From positions 1 through 13,381 of the forward strand of contig JAETNO010000050.1 of assembly GCA_021768245.1 (NCBI GenBank): a stretch of 13,381 bases of DNA, written 5' to 3'. The translations under genes and the position numbers were made by a program. The notes under the pieces are model-generated. The model was given only the letters and a program-made list of their open reading frames with translations. It made no database searches and was not told the DNA's origin. This document shows, piece after piece, positions 12,911 to 13,381 of the stretch; position 1 is the stretch's first letter; each line of letters begins with the position of its first letter. The DNA comes from Bacteroidaceae bacterium. Lineage in GTDB: Bacteria; Bacteroidota; Bacteroidia; Bacteroidales; Muribaculaceae.

Positions 12911-13381
12911 TTTGCCAACATAGCCAAGAATGAGAGGATAATATATTCTTAATAAGATGTCTCTTAGCAAGATATATATCTTTTTGTAATCTTCATAATG
13001 GAATATTATATTCTCAATACCAACTGGCTTATATGTCGGTTAAAGAAGACATAAACGACACTCTTAATCAATTGGCGATTAGTGAATGGGCAACTTTAAT
13101 CTCAAAATATTCGGAAAGGGATGTTACATCAGTGAGTTAAGCAAGATTTAATATACAAAAAGAATAATTCTTTTGTTGAACGAAAGATCAACAAACGGAG
13201 CAAAGTTCTTCTTAGATATTGTTTCTTGCAAAATATCCTACAGGAGCAGTTATTCTTTTCTCCATTCAAAAGAACGCCATGCAATTGATTTGTTACATTA
13301 CTCTGCTTTGGTGTCAAAATAGGCAAAAATGGGTGGAGTGTCAAACTTTTGGATTTTATAAATATTAAAAACCACCCCCCC
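12911..13381. other. AT-rich region without a convincing gene
   Basis: About 470 bases hold no gene I can support. A short plus-strand frame at 13033-13140 (35 codons, starting MSVKEDINDTL) and a minus-strand frame at 13129-13344 (71 codons) have no recognisable domain. Structures present are the near-palindrome AAAAGAAT-A-ATTCTTTT (13158-13174) and the inverted repeat TTTGTTGA (13172-13179) with TCAACAAA (13188-13195). The window ends in a run of seven C residues. Confidence 0.5.
13201..13232 (-). promoter_or_regulatory. Candidate minus-strand promoter
   Basis: Read on the minus strand, TTTG (13229-13232) is followed after 20 bases by GAACTTTG (13201-13208), one mismatch from TAnnTTTG. This is the normal -33/-7 spacing for Bacteroidetes. 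The transcript would start near 13195, directly at the inverted repeat 13172-13195. No gene downstream of it on the minus strand is recognised. Confidence 0.4.

Noticed and set aside
13033..13140. 35-codon plus-strand frame (MSVKEDINDTL...)
   Set aside because: Protein-like composition but very short, with no clear ribosome-binding site or homology; not enough to call a gene.
13129..13344. Minus-strand open frame of 71 codons near the right edge
   Set aside because: No domain recognised; it overlaps a promoter-like pair and inverted repeats, so it is probably non-coding. A database search would settle it.
13373..13381. Terminal run of C residues
   Set aside because: Homopolymer at the window edge; may be an assembly or trimming effect and nothing can be inferred from it.
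1..13381. CRISPR arrays, rRNA genes and complete tRNA genes
   Set aside because: No regularly spaced repeat-spacer pattern, rRNA segment or tRNA cloverleaf was seen on reading the sequence.

Overview
The window reads as Bacteroidales DNA, most likely a gut Bacteroidaceae- or Muribaculaceae-type genome. The basis is the Bacteroidetes-type -7 promoter boxes (TAnnTTTG) before several genes and a gene set (DUF4099/DUF3945 protein, DUF1896 protein, giant methylase-helicase) that I know from Bacteroidales integrative elements. The assignment rests on protein recognition, not on a search.

Layout. Bases 1-362 hold a strong terminator hairpin and then an ordered array of TGTTAG sites that looks like the attachment and recombinase-binding region of an integrated element. 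A tyrosine recombinase (363-1598) follows and ends at a terminator. Next come two small excisionase-type helix-turn-helix proteins (1858-2241 and 2244-2552) and a DUF4099/DUF3945 protein (2595-4013). A roughly 300-base leader follows, with its own promoter and mutually exclusive RNA hairpins, then a DUF1896 protein (4311-4757) and, overlapping it, a very large protein (4747-9288). That protein joins an N6-adenine methyltransferase fold, a MutS mismatch-recognition domain (domain I only) and a superfamily 2 helicase. The helicase is cut by an apparent out-of-frame deletion at about 9275-9285, and its C-terminal half continues in another frame as 9285-10376. No relaxase, coupling protein or Tra gene is visible, so this is the left arm of an element, and it may be decaying.

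From about 10,440 the DNA becomes visibly more AT-rich. After two palindromes and a promoter with an overlapping palindrome comes a compact two-gene unit: a 75-residue XRE-type repressor-like protein (10754-10981) and a 615-residue lipoprotein (10990-12837). The lipoprotein has TPR-like helices, one membrane segment, a long coiled coil built on a duplicated 28-residue unit, and a C-terminal LuxR/GerE-like DNA-binding domain. It looks like a membrane-tethered one-component regulator. A bidirectional terminator closes the unit. The last 470 bases have no convincing gene, but carry a good minus-strand promoter and hairpins.

How the parts fit. The recombinase and the two HTH proteins would run integration and excision. 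The DUF3945/DUF1896/methylase-helicase block is the conserved cargo of such elements and may protect incoming DNA from restriction (inference, by analogy with phage P1 DarB). The XRE plus TPR regulator pair is either a signalling cargo module or flanking host DNA. Its targets cannot be seen from this window.
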